Positions 1 to 5,349 of a stretch of 5,349 nucleotides of DNA are shown piece by piece. The notes beneath the pieces are model-generated. The model was given only the letters and a program-made list of their open reading frames with translations. It was not told the origin of the DNA and searched no databases. The stretch is from CAISIP01 sp046594635 (GTDB lineage: Bacteria > Pseudomonadota > Gammaproteobacteria > Burkholderiales > Burkholderiaceae_C). The stretch spans positions 1 through 5,349 of the forward strand of contig JBKJRR010000526.1 of assembly GCA_046594635.1 (NCBI GenBank). Direction: 5' to 3'. Made by a program: the position numbers and the translations under genes. The first letter of the stretch is position 1; the number at the start of each line of letters is the position of its first letter.

Positions 1-118
1 GATAAAGCACCAGGGTGCCGGGGTGCTCGGCCTTGATGCGCAGGTACTGCTGCATCATGGGGGTGTGGGCAGAGAGGTCGGTGTTGGTCGGCGTGGGGGT
101 AGGGCTGTCTTTTTGCAT
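1..118 (-). CDS. mutS: DNA mismatch repair protein MutS, N-terminal fragment (gene continues beyond the left edge)
   Basis: MutS recognises base mismatches and small insertion/deletion loops in DNA and starts methyl-directed or nick-directed repair with MutL. Only the first 39 residues are in the window. They begin with a Pro/Thr-rich leader (MQKDSPTPTPTNTD) and then run into the very conserved MutS opening block SAHTPMMQQYLRIKAEHP (residues 16-33), which precedes mismatch-binding domain I. The ATG at 118-116 is the only sensible start, because the next ATG upstream in frame is followed at once by a stop. No strong Shine-Dalgarno sequence is visible. A GATAAT box on the minus strand (182-177) could be a -10 element, but I see no good -35 partner. 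The broken nucleotidyltransferase gene lies 184 bases upstream on the same strand. The identity is secure from the conserved block; the rest of the protein is unseen. Confidence 0.92.
   Translation of the reverse strand, partial: MQKDSPTPTPTNTDLSAHTPMMQQYLRIKAEHPGTLVLY
43..77. repeat. Direct repeat copy 1, inside mutS (partner at 1490-1524)
   Basis: These 35 bases match 1490-1524 in the same orientation with two mismatches. Here they encode MutS residues 15-25 (LSAHTPMMQQY) plus partial flanking codons on the minus strand. This is the working copy, inside the live gene. Confidence 0.85.
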
Positions 119-302
119 CAATGACTCATGTGATCATCGCCTGGCCGCTGGGGGGGCAGCCATTTGATGAGCCCAAATTATCGGTGTGCGGCTGGTCTGC
201 TCACACAGAGACGTGATCCATGGCAGCGGCCTATGACCGATTGCCGCAATGACGGCTGAGGTTCAGTCTTCGACGGTGGCTTTGCCTTGCACGCTGGCTT
301 GA

Positions 303-1245
303 CTACTGGACGTGCAGCAGCCCGTCGTCCATCAGCGTCTGAACCGTTTCGGCTTGCGTCTGGTCCCGCCCGCGTTTCAGTGTTTCACGGTCAGGCTGGG
401 CAGCCAGCCATTGTTTGAAACTCACAAATACCTTCGGCGAGACAGTTCGCATCAACGCCATCTTGCCGGTAGCTCCGATGACAACGTGCTCGAACGACGG
501 TGCTTTGGTCAAGACCTGCGCACGAACGGCCTGCACGGGCCACATGTCCTCGTCGGCGTCGGAGAGTCTGAATGGATGCAGGTCGCCGTCCTGGGGAATC
601 CTGCGCAGGAAATCGACCATGAAGCCCTTGGTGTTGATGGCGGTCTCGTTGTGCAGTTCCTTGCGCTGGAATGTCGGGTCTACTTCTTGCAGGATTTTTA
701 GAACCGGTTTGCCCAGATGCTTCATTTCGGCAACGAAGCGAACCCGCTTGCGCGCGTCCCACAACAGGTCAACGTCCTGAGTGGCCAATGCCCCTTGTGC
801 GATGCGCACGCCGGCAGCGGCTTCGTAGGCATACAAGGCGTGCGTGCCGATGACAGTGAAATGCTCTGCCAGTCCAGCCACCTCAAAGGCATTCAGGATG
901 TCGATGACAATTGTGGGCACTTTGCCAGTCTTGACGGCGCGATTGAGCCTTTGCGCCATGATGAGTTGGGACTGGAGCGATTGCAGCCGCGGTTGAAGAG
1001 CGTTTTTGCGTGTGTGGAATTCGCTGTAGATCCGTTCTGTTTCGGGTGTGCGTCTGCCGATGCGCTCCTGCCTGCTGGCCGCGTGCCTTCGTCTTGACCA
1101 GGTATTCGCATTCGCCTTCTGACTTCCAGTACATACCGCAGGCGTAGTCCTGGTACTGGTGTCGCACACGCGCACACTCCTGCCACAGCGACATGGTGTC
1201 GATGGTTTGTCTGGCGGCCTCATTGGGAAGCGGTATGTAGAACAT
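303..1245 (-). pseudogene. GSU2403-family nucleotidyltransferase-fold protein, frameshifted by a 4-base duplication
   Basis: This is a member of the GSU2403-type family (Pfam NTP_transf_8), proteins with a nucleotidyltransferase fold whose substrate is not established. The start is ATG at 1245-1243, with a weak GGTG four bases upstream. The first frame gives 58 residues (MFYIPLPNEAARQTID... to ...LVKTKARGQQ). The match then continues in another frame (ERIGRRTPETERIYSEF...) to the stop at 305-303. The switch falls on a tandem CCTGCCTG at 1067-1074 (plus strand). Removing one CCTG restores a continuous protein of 312 residues, which fits the family length. The C-terminal part is intact and holds the expected motifs: VIGTHALYAYEAAAGVR, then ATQDVDLLWD with the DxD metal-binding pair, then VDFLRR. 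Both frames are open across the junction. The second frame can therefore be read alone from a GTG at 1250 or an inner ATG near 961, giving a scrambled or shortened N-terminus with the catalytic domain kept. The 4-base change could be a real mutation or a sequencing or assembly error. Confidence 0.86.
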
Positions 1246-1285
1246 TTCACCGTTCGATCAGAAGATTTATACCTTGCACGGTGAA
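1246..1285 (-). promoter_or_regulatory. Inverted repeat at the nucleotidyltransferase start, candidate operator
   Basis: TTCACCGT (1246-1253) and ACGGTGAA (1278-1285) are perfect 8-base inverted copies separated by 24 bases. The left arm abuts the start codon of the minus-strand nucleotidyltransferase gene and covers its weak ribosome binding site. Between the arms lies a -10-like TATAAA (1271-1266, minus strand), without a well-spaced -35. The placement suggests an operator or a 5' leader hairpin, but this is inferred from position only. Confidence 0.35.
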
Positions 1286-1727
1286 TCGTTATAGATCAAC
1301 ACGTTAATCGCTTTTTCCGATGAACGACCGGGGTGCGTATGACGAGCTGGACCGAATGATCGAACCCGTGATTTCCGTCTGATTCTCGGCTTTCCGGGAA
1401 CGGGGCACTGACTAGGGGCTGAGCGGCTGACTATTCAGGCAACGCAACTCATCCACCAACGAAACGGCTCCAACAAAAAGTCACCCTTCGGTACTGCTGC
1501 ATCATGGGGGTATGGGCGGAGAGGGGTCTGCCCCGTGACCTGGTGTAAGTCCACGGCCCGGACAGGCGTCTTGAATGCCCGCACATCGTTCTGCGCGTCA
1601 GTCGTCAGAGCGCTGAGCTGACGGAACCTGACGCGCAGCGGATCTGCCACTGACTTCATATGCGCCTTGGACTTGGTTTCGGCTTTGTTGCGCATCCGGC
1701 CGTATGCTTCGCGTGAAGGAGTGCTCC
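1286..1727. other. Gene-poor stretch between the divergent nucleotidyltransferase and enoyl reductase genes
   Basis: I see no convincing gene here. A 20-codon plus-strand frame (1320-1382) lacks a ribosome binding site. A minus-strand frame (1758-1435) has gene-like third-position composition in its right half (about 1540-1697) but no recognised family, overlaps the real oxidoreductase start and runs through the mutS relic out of frame. The main content is that relic at 1490-1524. The stretch probably also holds the promoter of the oxidoreductase at 1728, but I could not pick a well-formed -35/-10 pair. It may be degraded remains of former genes. Confidence 0.5.
1490..1524. repeat. Relic of a second mutS 5' end (direct repeat copy 2)
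   Basis: This stretch matches the start of mutS (43-77) over 35 bases with two differences. Read on the minus strand it gives LSAHTPMMQQY, the conserved MutS opening block. Both differences are synonymous (Ser TCT to TCC, His CAC to CAT). The next codons diverge at once (RRVTFCWSRFVGG, then stop), and no MutS-like start lies on the other side. It is therefore a fragment, not a gene. Synonymous-only change suggests that the copy came from a functional mutS allele, but two sites are few. Confidence 0.75.
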
Positions 1728-2969
1728 ATGGCTGCCGCAAAATTGTCCGCCAACGCAAAGTACGACGTGGTGCTGTATGGCGCCAGCGGTTTCGTCGGCC
1801 GCCAGACTGTTGACTACTTTGCCAGGCACCCGGAGGTCAAATCTGCAGGCCTGAAATGGGCGTTGGCCGGGCGCTCGGCCGACAAACTGCAGGCCGTGCG
1901 CCAGGCAAGCGGCGCCAAGCAGGCCAGCATTGTGGTGGCCGAGGCACACGACGCGGCCGCGCTGGACTTGTTGGCCCGCAACGCGAAGGTCGTGCTCAGC
2001 ACGGCCGGCCCTTTTGCGCTGTATGGCAGCGAGTTGATGGCGGCCTGCGTGCGCCATGGCACCCACTATGTGGACATCACCGGCGAGACGCCCTGGGTCA
2101 AAGCCATGATTGACCAGCACCACGATGCCGCCCGGCGCAAGGGCGCGCGCATCATCCCTTTTTGCGGTTTTGACTCGATTCCCTCAGACATGAGCGCGCA
2201 CCTGGCCAATTCCGCCATGCAGGCGCGTTATGGCGAAGCTTGTGTACAGACCAAGGTCGCCTTCAGTATTCGTGGTGGTTTCAATGGCGGCACACTGGCC
2301 TCGTTGTTCAATATATTGGCTTCGGGCCAATCGGCTGCCATGGCCGACCCGTTTTTGCTGAACCCTGGCGGCACCCTCCCGGCCAAAACAGCGGCCCATG
2401 CCGACCCGATAGGCCCGCGCCGCGATGCGGATTTTGGGGCCTGGTTGGGCCCCTTCATGATGTCCATGATCAACACCCGTGTGGTGCGGCGCAGCGCCGC
2501 GTTGTTGGGCTACGGGCCCGGCTATGCCTACCAGGAGTATTTGCGGCTTGGCAAAGGGCCTCTTGCGGCGATGGCCGCCACCGGCCTGAGCGTGGGCTCG
2601 TTCACGTCCCAGGCTGCCTTGCGCCTCGGCCCCGTTCGCAAACTCGCGCAAAAATTTGCACCTGCGCCGGGAGCGGGCCCGTCCGAGGCCCGCATGGACG
2701 GCGGGTCGTTCCGCGCCCTGTGGGTCGGCCACAGCGCCAGCGGCAAAACGGTACGCGGCATGGTTGCGGACAAGGGCGACCCCGGCAACCGGGCCACCAC
2801 CAAGATGCTGTGCGAGTCTGCTCTTGCCTTGGCGCTGCAGTTGGGCGAACTGCCCGGCGGCCGCAAGCATGGCGGGCTGCTGACACCGGCCAGCGGCCTG
2901 GGCGATGTGCTGGTGCAGCGCCTGCGCGCGGCGGGTATGACGCTGCAGGTTGACCCTGCCAAGACCTGA
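1728..2969 (+). CDS. Saccharopine dehydrogenase-like oxidoreductase (trans-acting enoyl reductase family)
   Basis: This 413-residue protein belongs to the saccharopine dehydrogenase-like NAD(P)-binding family that includes mycobacterial trans-acting enoyl reductases and eukaryotic SCCPDH. Members are thought to reduce double bonds in lipid or polyketide-type substrates, but the substrate of the bacterial homologues is mostly unknown. The Rossmann glycine motif GASGFVG is at residues 18-24, followed by ALAGRSADKL (45-54), STAGPFALYGSELM (91-104), THYVDITGE (112-120) and the family block IIPFCGFDSIPSD (142-154). I chose the ATG at 1728 because GAAGGAG (1715-1721) lies six bases upstream and the Rossmann motif then falls at the usual distance. 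The in-frame ATG at 1704 lacks such a site. The stop codon overlaps an ATG (TGATG) that is in frame with the following SDR remnant, so the two are probably one transcript. Family assignment is firm; specific function is open. Confidence 0.9.
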   Translation: MAAAKLSANAKYDVVLYGASGFVGRQTVDYFARHPEVKSAGLKWALAGRSADKLQAVRQASGAKQASIVVAEAHDAAALDLLARNAKVVLSTAGPFALYGSELMAACVRHGTHYVDITGETPWVKAMIDQHHDAARRKGARIIPFCGFDSIPSDMSAHLANSAMQARYGEACVQTKVAFSIRGGFNGGTLASLFNILASGQSAAMADPFLLNPGGTLPAKTAAHADPIGPRRDADFGAWLGPFMMSMINTRVVRRSAALLGYGPGYAYQEYLRLGKGPLAAMAATGLSVGSFTSQAALRLGPVRKLAQKFAPAPGAGPSEARMDGGSFRALWVGHSASGKTVRGMVADKGDPGNRATTKMLCESALALALQLGELPGGRKHGGLLTPASGLGDVLVQRLRAAGMTLQVDPAKT

Positions 2970-2998
2970 TGCTTGTTTTACTGCGCAAAGTACCCACC

Positions 2999-3448
2999 AT
3001 GCCCAAGAAGAGCACTTCTGCTTCCACTTCCGTTTCCATTTCCAATGCATCTTCCCGGCCCATCGCGCTCATCACCGGTGCCTCGTCTGGCATTGGGGAG
3101 GCATTGGCAGGTTGCTTTGCAGCCGCCCAGCACGATGTCATTCTGGTGGCGCGCAAAGAGGGCAAATTGAAGACCTTTTTATTGTCTTTGTCGGAATCGC
3201 TCGCCGAAGAATTGCGCGATACCGGTGTCACCTTGACGGCGCTGTGCCCCGGTATCACCGCCACCCAAATGTTGACCCAGGCGGCCGGTGCCAATGACAA
3301 GCTCAGCCAGTTGCCGGGCTTTCTGATCTCTGATGTGCAAGATGTGGCCGACCTGGCTTTTGCCGCCACCATGCAAGGCCACGCTATCTGTGTGCCAGGC
3401 GCCTTCAACCAGGCGGCGCTGCTTGCATCACGCGGTACACCCAAGTGA
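2999..3448 (+). CDS. Short-chain dehydrogenase (SDR) with internal in-frame deletion, probably inactive
   Basis: Both ends belong to a classical SDR NAD(P)-dependent oxidoreductase, but the middle is missing. Residues 22-33 (IALITGASSGIG) carry the TGxxxGIG cofactor motif, and the first Rossmann unit runs to HDVILVARKEGKL (45-57). At residue 58 the sequence jumps to KTFLLSLSESLAEELRDTG and the late motif LCPG (82-85). In intact relatives this follows the catalytic YxxxK, so K58 may be the old catalytic lysine. The NNAG motif, catalytic Ser and catalytic Tyr are absent, roughly 100-115 residues. The remaining 149 residues compare with about 260 normally. The frame is open, so a protein could be made, but dehydrogenase activity is not expected. 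The start is uncertain: ATG 2999 gives the compact form, while ATG 2969 overlaps the upstream stop and adds ten residues. Neither has a strong ribosome binding site. A Ser-rich leader precedes the fold. Confidence 0.82.
   Translation: MPKKSTSASTSVSISNASSRPIALITGASSGIGEALAGCFAAAQHDVILVARKEGKLKTFLLSLSESLAEELRDTGVTLTALCPGITATQMLTQAAGANDKLSQLPGFLISDVQDVADLAFAATMQGHAICVPGAFNQAALLASRGTPK
3021..3044 (+). repeat. Four imperfect hexamer repeats in the SDR N-terminal leader
   Basis: CTTCCA, CTTCCG, TTTCCA and TTTCCA follow one another and encode alternating serines (STSVSIS). Because the unit is six bases, copy-number change would keep the reading frame. It explains the low-complexity leader before the Rossmann fold. 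Confidence 0.6.
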
Positions 3449-3506
3449 TTGGTGCGGCCCAACACCATACCGATTGAAATTCCTGTACCTGCCTCAAACA
3501 GGTCTA

Positions 3507-3522
3507 GCATCGGTGCATCGGT
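3507..3522. repeat. Perfect 8-base tandem repeat upstream of the XRE regulator
   Basis: GCATCGGT occurs twice in direct succession in the 132-base gap between the SDR remnant and the regulator. Just before it, ACCTG and CAGGT form a short inverted repeat with a 7-base spacer (3487-3503). Both could be regulatory, but elements this short are also expected by chance. Confidence 0.3.
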
Positions 3523-3580
3523 CAGTAGCGCGGCATGGCTGCGCGACAGAGTGGACCGCCAGAAACTTCGGAGACCACGC

Positions 3581-4312
3581 ATGCCCACACGCAAACCCGT
3601 AGCCAGTACACCGCCGTCCACCACACCCCTGGTTTCCCTGGCTCGCCAGTTGCGCGGGTGGGCCGACAACCTGGCCACCGTGGCAGGCCAGGCGACCGAC
3701 ATGGGCCTGTCGCTTGCGCAGTCGCGGCTCAAGGATCCGAAGAAGAAGGCGGCGGTGGCCAGCGCCGGCCGGCAACTGCGTCATTGGCGCGAAGCCGCCG
3801 GGCTGACCCTGGGCGAGGTGAGCAGCGCGGTGGGCCTGGGCGACAGCGAATTGATCGAGCAGGCCGAAGGCGGCATCGTGTCGCTGCCATTTGAAGTGGT
3901 CTTGCGGCTGGCCGCGGTGCTGGGTCGGCGAGATCCCGTGCCCGTAGTGATGGCCTTGACGCGACAGTACAACCCCGATCTTTGGAAGGCGCTTGAGAGC
4001 CTGGGCATCGGCAAGCTGGCGGTGCAGGGCACCCGCGAGCGCGAGCTGGCCAACATCTACCGTGCCAGTGACACCGCGCGCAAGCTCGATGATCAGCGGT
4101 TTTCAGACGTGCTGGCTTTCACCCGCCAGGCGTTCGAAATGGCGGTGGCGTTCAGCACCGATGCCGCCGCGCGCGATCGCAAGGCGCAGGCCATTGCGAC
4201 ACGTGAAGCCGCGCAGGCGTCGTCATCGAAAAAGGTTGGCGCGCGGCCCTCGGCCAGGTCCACCAGGTTGGCCACATCGGCAAAAAAGACCACGCCAACG
4301 GCTGATCGCTGA
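3581..4312 (+). CDS. XRE-family helix-turn-helix transcriptional regulator with basic C-terminal tail
   Basis: This is a 243-residue DNA-binding protein of a type common in Burkholderiales. An N-terminal helical part (about 17-55, SLARQLRGWADNLATVAGQA) precedes a Cro/C1-type helix-turn-helix at about 62-120: AGRQLRHWREAAGLTLGEVSS, then AVGLGDSELIEQAEGG and FEVVLRLAAVLGRRDPVP. A helical C-terminal region follows (about 125-205, including NIYRASDTARKLDDQRF). The last 30 residues are low in complexity and basic (SSSKKVGARPSARSTR..., ...ATSAKKTTPTADR), probably a disordered DNA-contacting tail. I chose ATG 3581 because GGAG (3570-3573) sits seven bases upstream and the protein then begins like its relatives. 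The frame stays open upstream to 3449, but that extension has no family character. Target genes are unknown; the alcohol dehydrogenase 148 bases downstream is one candidate by position only. Confidence 0.87.
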   Translation: MPTRKPVASTPPSTTPLVSLARQLRGWADNLATVAGQATDMGLSLAQSRLKDPKKKAAVASAGRQLRHWREAAGLTLGEVSSAVGLGDSELIEQAEGGIVSLPFEVVLRLAAVLGRRDPVPVVMALTRQYNPDLWKALESLGIGKLAVQGTRERELANIYRASDTARKLDDQRFSDVLAFTRQAFEMAVAFSTDAAARDRKAQAIATREAAQASSSKKVGARPSARSTRLATSAKKTTPTADR

Positions 4313-4336
4313 GCTGACAACGCCGCGGGCATGGTG

Positions 4337-4357
4337 GGCTGGCTCGGCCTGCCAGCC
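4337..4357 (+). terminator. Hairpin downstream of the XRE regulator, possible weak terminator
   Basis: GGCTGGC (4337-4343) and GCCAGCC (4351-4357) form a perfect 7-base-pair GC-rich stem with a 7-base loop, 24 bases after the regulator's stop codon. No T-run follows, so it is not a classical intrinsic terminator. It may attenuate transcription or protect the 3' end of the transcript. Confidence 0.35.
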
Positions 4358-4400
4358 TAGAGAACCGCAACTAAGCCTGCATGGGGTATTCCCGTGACGG

Positions 4401-4431
4401 CATTGTCATCGGTGGCTCAGTGGCGACAATG
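4401..4431 (+). promoter_or_regulatory. Candidate sigma-70 promoter with inverted-repeat arms, upstream of the alcohol dehydrogenase
   Basis: TTGTCA (4403-4408) and GACAAT (4425-4430) resemble -35 and -10 boxes with a 16-base spacer, which would start transcription near 4437, just before the ribosome binding site at 4448. The same bases form a perfect inverted repeat, CATTGTC (4401-4407) and GACAATG (4425-4431). A dimeric regulator could therefore bind across both boxes. This is a sequence match only. Confidence 0.4.
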
Positions 4432-4447
4432 TTCGTTGAGTAGTACT

Positions 4448-4454
4448 GGGAGAG
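4448..4454 (+). promoter_or_regulatory. Ribosome binding site that decides the TTG start of the alcohol dehydrogenase
   Basis: GGGAGAG lies six bases before TTG 4461. In the same frame a TGA at 4437-4439 closes the reading frame upstream, and no ATG or GTG lies between that stop and 4461, so TTG is the best-supported start. The first in-frame ATG (4515) has no comparable site. Confidence 0.65.
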
Positions 4455-4460
4455 TTTGGT

Positions 4461-5349
4461 TTGAATTTCGATTATTTGCCTGAATCCACCCGTGCGGCCG
4501 GCCTGGGTGCATTGATGAAGGGTGCCGGCATGGTCACGCGGTTTTTGCCGATCCCCCAGCCCACGTTGCTGGTCGGGCCCGGCGCCAGCGGCCGCCTGGG
4601 ACAGGCGGTGGCCGGTTTCGGCCACAACAAGATACTGATCGTGACCGACAGCGTAATTGCCAAGCTGGGCTTGCTCACCCAATTGACCGACGCATTGACC
4701 GCGGGCGGTACCCGCTATGTGGTGTTCGACGAGGTCACGCCCGATGCGCCGATTCCGCTGATCGAACGCGGCATCGATTTTTACCGCGAGCATGATTGCG
4801 ACGCCATCGTGGCGGTGGGCGGCGGCTCGTCCATTGATGCGTCCAAAGCCATTGCCGCAGCGATCGCCAACCCTGGCAAATCGCTGCGCGAGCTGGCCGG
4901 CTATTTCAAGGGCCTGCGCAGCCCGGCGCCGATTTACGCCATCCCCACCACCGCCGGCACCGGCTCGGAGGTGACGGTGGCCGCGGTGATTGCCGACCCC
5001 GAGCGCGAAAGCAAGATCGTCATTGTCGACACCCGCCTGGTGCCCAAGATGGCGGCGCTGGACCCCACGCTGATGACCGGGCTGCCGCCGCACATCACTG
5101 CGGCAACCGGCATTGACGCCTTGACCCATGCGGTCGAAGCTTTCCTGGGCAATTGGACCACGCCCCAAACCAACAGCATGGCGTTGTCTGCCGTGGGCCT
5201 GATCTTCGAGAACCTGCGCACCGCTTACAGCGATGGCGGCAACCTGCAGGCGCGCGAAAAGATGTCGCTTGCTTCTACCTACGCCGGCATCGCGTTCACC
5301 CGGGCCAATGTGGGTTATGTGCATGCCATTGCGCACCAGTTTGGCGGCA
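4461..5349 (+). CDS. Iron-containing alcohol dehydrogenase, N-terminal 296 residues (gene continues beyond the right edge)
   Basis: This is a group III, iron-dependent NAD(P)-linked alcohol dehydrogenase that interconverts alcohols and aldehydes or ketones in the cytoplasm; the substrate cannot be told from sequence. After an N-terminal lead (MNFDYLPESTRAAGLGALMK) the nucleotide-binding domain begins at PQPTLLVGPGAS (32-43). The cofactor motif GGGSSIDASKA is at 120-130 and IPTTAGTGSEVT at 161-172. The iron-binding domain shows D219 and H223 in GIDALTHAVEAF, and H288 with H292 in GYVHAIAHQFGG. By comparison with E. coli FucO, D219, H223 and H288 are metal ligands; the fourth, a His, should lie shortly past the window edge. 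Nothing suggests damage in the part seen. It starts at TTG with a good ribosome binding site (4448-4454), and a promoter-like element lies at 4401-4431, so it is probably transcribed separately from the XRE gene. Related proteins have about 380-420 residues. Confidence 0.92.
   Translation, partial: MNFDYLPESTRAAGLGALMKGAGMVTRFLPIPQPTLLVGPGASGRLGQAVAGFGHNKILIVTDSVIAKLGLLTQLTDALTAGGTRYVVFDEVTPDAPIPLIERGIDFYREHDCDAIVAVGGGSSIDASKAIAAAIANPGKSLRELAGYFKGLRSPAPIYAIPTTAGTGSEVTVAAVIADPERESKIVIVDTRLVPKMAALDPTLMTGLPPHITAATGIDALTHAVEAFLGNWTTPQTNSMALSAVGLIFENLRTAYSDGGNLQAREKMSLASTYAGIAFTRANVGYVHAIAHQFGG

Noticed and set aside
240..250. Near-palindrome ATTGCCGCAAT between the nucleotidyltransferase gene and mutS
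   Set aside because: Five-base arms are too short for a terminator, no T-run follows on either strand, and nothing ties it to a known binding site.
258..302. Protein-like minus-strand tail (ASVQGKATVED, then stop) just after the nucleotidyltransferase stop codon
   Set aside because: It lies in another frame from the gene, has no start of its own and is too short to tell from chance.
1320..1382. Short plus-strand frame (MNDRGAYDELDRMIEPVISV)
   Set aside because: Twenty codons, no Shine-Dalgarno sequence and no recognised family; it may be the stump of a lost gene.
1435..1758. Minus-strand reading frame of 107 codons, gene-like in its right half
   Set aside because: It overlaps the real start of the oxidoreductase at 1728, has no ribosome binding site, matches no family I know, and runs through the mutS relic in a different frame from MutS. 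It may be a remnant, but I cannot support it as a gene.
2602..3732. Long minus-strand frame of 376 codons opposite the oxidoreductase, SDR and XRE genes
   Set aside because: It spans parts of three plus-strand genes with clear family motifs and has an Arg/Pro/Ala-rich composition typical of antisense frames in GC-rich DNA.
4371..5336. Long minus-strand frame of 321 codons opposite the alcohol dehydrogenase
   Set aside because: The plus strand carries an unmistakable iron-dependent alcohol dehydrogenase with its motifs. The antisense frame is a by-product of high-GC codon bias.
1..5349. Search for CRISPR arrays, tRNA or rRNA genes, transposases, integrases and toxin-antitoxin pairs
   Set aside because: I saw no regularly spaced repeats, no cloverleaf-forming or rRNA-like sequence, no mobile-element protein and no paired small genes. 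The nucleotidyltransferase-fold gene has no visible antitoxin-like partner.

Overview
The window looks like a chromosomal segment from a betaproteobacterium of the order Burkholderiales, most likely a Comamonadaceae-type organism (Rhodoferax/Polaromonas-like). The base composition is high in GC, codon third positions are mostly G or C, and several proteins resemble families common in that group. The genus is an inference and cannot be settled from the sequence alone.

Left part, minus strand (1-1245). The window opens inside the 5' end of mutS (mismatch repair), which runs leftwards out of the window. Upstream of it on the same strand lies a gene for a GSU2403-family nucleotidyltransferase-fold protein. 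This gene is broken by a 4-base tandem duplication that splits it into two frames. An 8+8 base inverted repeat sits just before its start codon.

Middle, gene-poor (1246-1727). I see no convincing gene here. The notable feature is a 35-base relic of a second mutS 5' end (1490-1524). It differs from the live mutS copy (43-77) at two positions only, and both changes are synonymous in the MutS frame. Together with the broken neighbour it suggests that the mutS upstream region was rearranged or partly replaced.

Right part, plus strand (1728-5349). Four genes follow in one direction: a saccharopine dehydrogenase-like / trans-acting enoyl reductase family oxidoreductase; a short-chain dehydrogenase (SDR) reading frame that has lost its central catalytic part by an in-frame deletion; an XRE-type helix-turn-helix regulator with a basic C-terminal tail; and an iron-containing alcohol dehydrogenase that starts at TTG and runs off the right edge. 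The first two are nearly contiguous and probably co-transcribed. The regulator and the alcohol dehydrogenase each have their own good ribosome binding site. A promoter-like element with matching 7-base inverted arms precedes the alcohol dehydrogenase.

The genes do not form one clear pathway. Three are NAD(P)-type oxidoreductases, or remains of one, acting on lipid, carbonyl or alcohol substrates. I found no convincing new system. The best signals are genome-decay and rearrangement marks (frameshift, internal deletion, duplicated mutS relic) and two candidate operator-like inverted repeats.
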